The notes under the pieces: generated by a model
What the model was told of the DNA's origin: nothing
The model's database searches: none
What the model saw: only the letters and a program-made list of their open reading frames with translations
Position numbers and translations under genes: made by a program
NCBI GenBank assembly: GCA_002329675.1
Contig: DCUA01000172.1
Location: 1-5,439, forward strand
DNA: 5,439 nucleotides
Direction: 5' to 3'
From: Firmicutes bacterium UBA1426
GTDB lineage: Bacteria; Bacillota; Clostridia; Peptostreptococcales; Anaerovoracaceae
Shown here: positions 4,731-5,439 of the stretch, piece by piece
How the letters are laid out: every line of letters begins with the position of its first letter
How positions within the stretch are numbered: the stretch's first letter is position 1

Positions 4731-5255
4731 ATGAAGCGAATTATAAATGAATATGGCAAACCCATTCTATTCGCTTTGTTGATCGCCATATTAGTAACCA
4801 GCATGATACGCCCGACCCTGGTCAGGGAATACTCCATGTATCCGACTATCGTTCCCTATAGCTACATCATCGTGAATAAGGTACCCTATATGTTCGGGAC
4901 CCCTGAACATGGTGACATTATCGTATTTCAAACAGATATTGATACGGAACACGGAGAGGGGAGAAGGCTGATCAAGCGTGTTATCGGGATCGCCGGAGAT
5001 GTGATCGAAATCAGGAACGAAAAGGTTTATCGAAACGGTCAGGCCCTGGATGAAGATTACGTTTATGGAGGAGCGACACCCGGTGAGATGGATCCTGTCA
5101 CCGTTTCAAAAGACCACATTTTTGTTATGGGAGATAATCGTCCTGTCAGCCTCGACAGCAGAGATGCGGCTGTAGGTGAGGTCCACCTGGAGGACATTCT
5201 GGGGCGTGCCGACTTCCGGCTATTTCCTTTTAACCAGATCGGAGTCATAAAATGA
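4731..5255 (+). CDS. sipS-like: Type I signal peptidase, canonical active site
   Basis: The 174-residue product has every expected element of a P-type signal peptidase I: a membrane segment at about 11-26 ([16 protein letters not shown]), box [10 protein letters not shown] with nucleophile Ser35, GDIIVF (61-66), box [12 protein letters not shown] with general base Lys82, and box [14 protein letters not shown] (133-145). It should cleave secretory signal peptides on the outer face of the membrane and is the best candidate of the three for the housekeeping activity. GGAAGGGA (4718-4725) precedes the ATG by 5 bases. Its TGA overlaps the smpB ATG (ATGA at 5252-5255), so the two are probably translationally coupled. 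Near-identical DNA blocks shared with the preceding gene point to tandem duplication or gene conversion. Confidence 0.96.
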   Translation: MKRIINEYGKPILFALLIAILVTSMIRPTLVREYSMYPTIVPYSYIIVNKVPYMFGTPEHGDIIVFQTDIDTEHGEGRRLIKRVIGIAGDVIEIRNEKVYRNGQALDEDYVYGGATPGEMDPVTVSKDHIFVMGDNRPVSLDSRDAAVGEVHLEDILGRADFRLFPFNQIGVIK

Positions 5256-5439
5256 GACAAAAGAAGATCATTGCAAATAACAAGAAAGCCCGGCACGATT
5301 ATTTTATAGATGAAGTCTATGAAGCTGGAATCGTGTTGACCGGGACAGAGATAAAATCCATTCGCCAGGGGAAGGTCAACCTCAAGGAGAGCTTTGCCAA
5401 AATCGAAAATGCAGAGGTAATCGTTTACCAGATGCACAT
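5252..5439 (+). CDS. smpB: SsrA (tmRNA)-binding protein SmpB, N-terminal part
   Basis: SmpB binds tmRNA and delivers it to ribosomes stalled on broken messages (trans-translation). The 62 complete codons present read [28 protein letters not shown] and so on, with the family hallmarks NKKARHDYF near the start, [13 protein letters not shown] (about 24-36), and [10 protein letters not shown]. The protein is normally about 155 residues, so roughly 60 per cent lies beyond the right edge; there is no sign of damage. GGAG (5241-5244) is 7 bases before the ATG, inside the previous gene, and the ATG overlaps that gene's TGA. In many Firmicutes smpB follows the RNase R gene and precedes ssrA; here the upstream neighbours are signal peptidases. 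The tmRNA gene may lie further right. Confidence 0.96.
   Translation, partial: MRQKKIIANNKKARHDYFIDEVYEAGIVLTGTEIKSIRQGKVNLKESFAKIENAEVIVYQMH

Noticed and set aside
5063..5437. 124-codon minus-strand open frame opposite the third peptidase and smpB
   Set aside because: It opposes two clearly recognised genes, including conserved box E and the SmpB N-terminus.

Overview
The window looks like a chromosomal segment from an anaerobic Firmicute of class Clostridia. It has moderate G+C, strong AGGAGG-type ribosome binding sites, near-consensus sigma-A promoters, a clostridial-type class II fructose-bisphosphate aldolase of about 309 residues, and short Gram-positive (P-type) signal peptidases with one N-terminal membrane segment. 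The family or genus cannot be fixed from the sequence. No mobile element, tRNA, rRNA or CRISPR array is visible.

Left part (1-1960). A class II aldolase gene (fba, minus strand) ends beside a terminator-like hairpin that carries a dispersed GC-rich repeat. Upstream of fba is a leader with a plausible promoter and a perfect inverted repeat at the predicted transcription start. Next comes a divergent pair of small genes of unknown function: a 139-residue membrane-anchored protein (minus) and a 92-residue helical protein (plus). The 92-residue gene converges on a minus-strand gene, and the gap between them is filled by 2.6 copies of a 33-bp GGGGTCTGTCCCC-type repeat. A 35-nt core of this repeat recurs at the left edge in inverted orientation (33 of 35 identical).

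Middle (1959-2630). A 178-residue minus-strand gene encodes a membrane anchor, a very acidic Asp/Thr/Pro linker and a C-terminal domain like the N-terminal part of MltG/YceG, without the catalytic domain. Its promoter is divergent from a near-perfect sigma-A promoter. That second promoter should start transcription on or next to the ATG of the following gene, which predicts a leaderless mRNA.

Right part (2630-5439, all plus strand, probably one operon). An RluC/RluD-family pseudouridine synthase is followed by three tandem type I signal peptidase genes and then smpB, which runs off the window. The three peptidases differ at the active site. The first has lost both catalytic residues (Ser to Ala, Lys to Arg) while keeping the rest of the fold motifs. 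The second keeps the Ser/Lys dyad but has Ala for the conserved Pro of box B. The third is canonical. The best candidate for undescribed biology here is this cassette: an apparent signal-peptidase pseudoenzyme expressed together with two probable active paralogues, RNA modification and ribosome rescue. The leaderless-mRNA prediction comes second.
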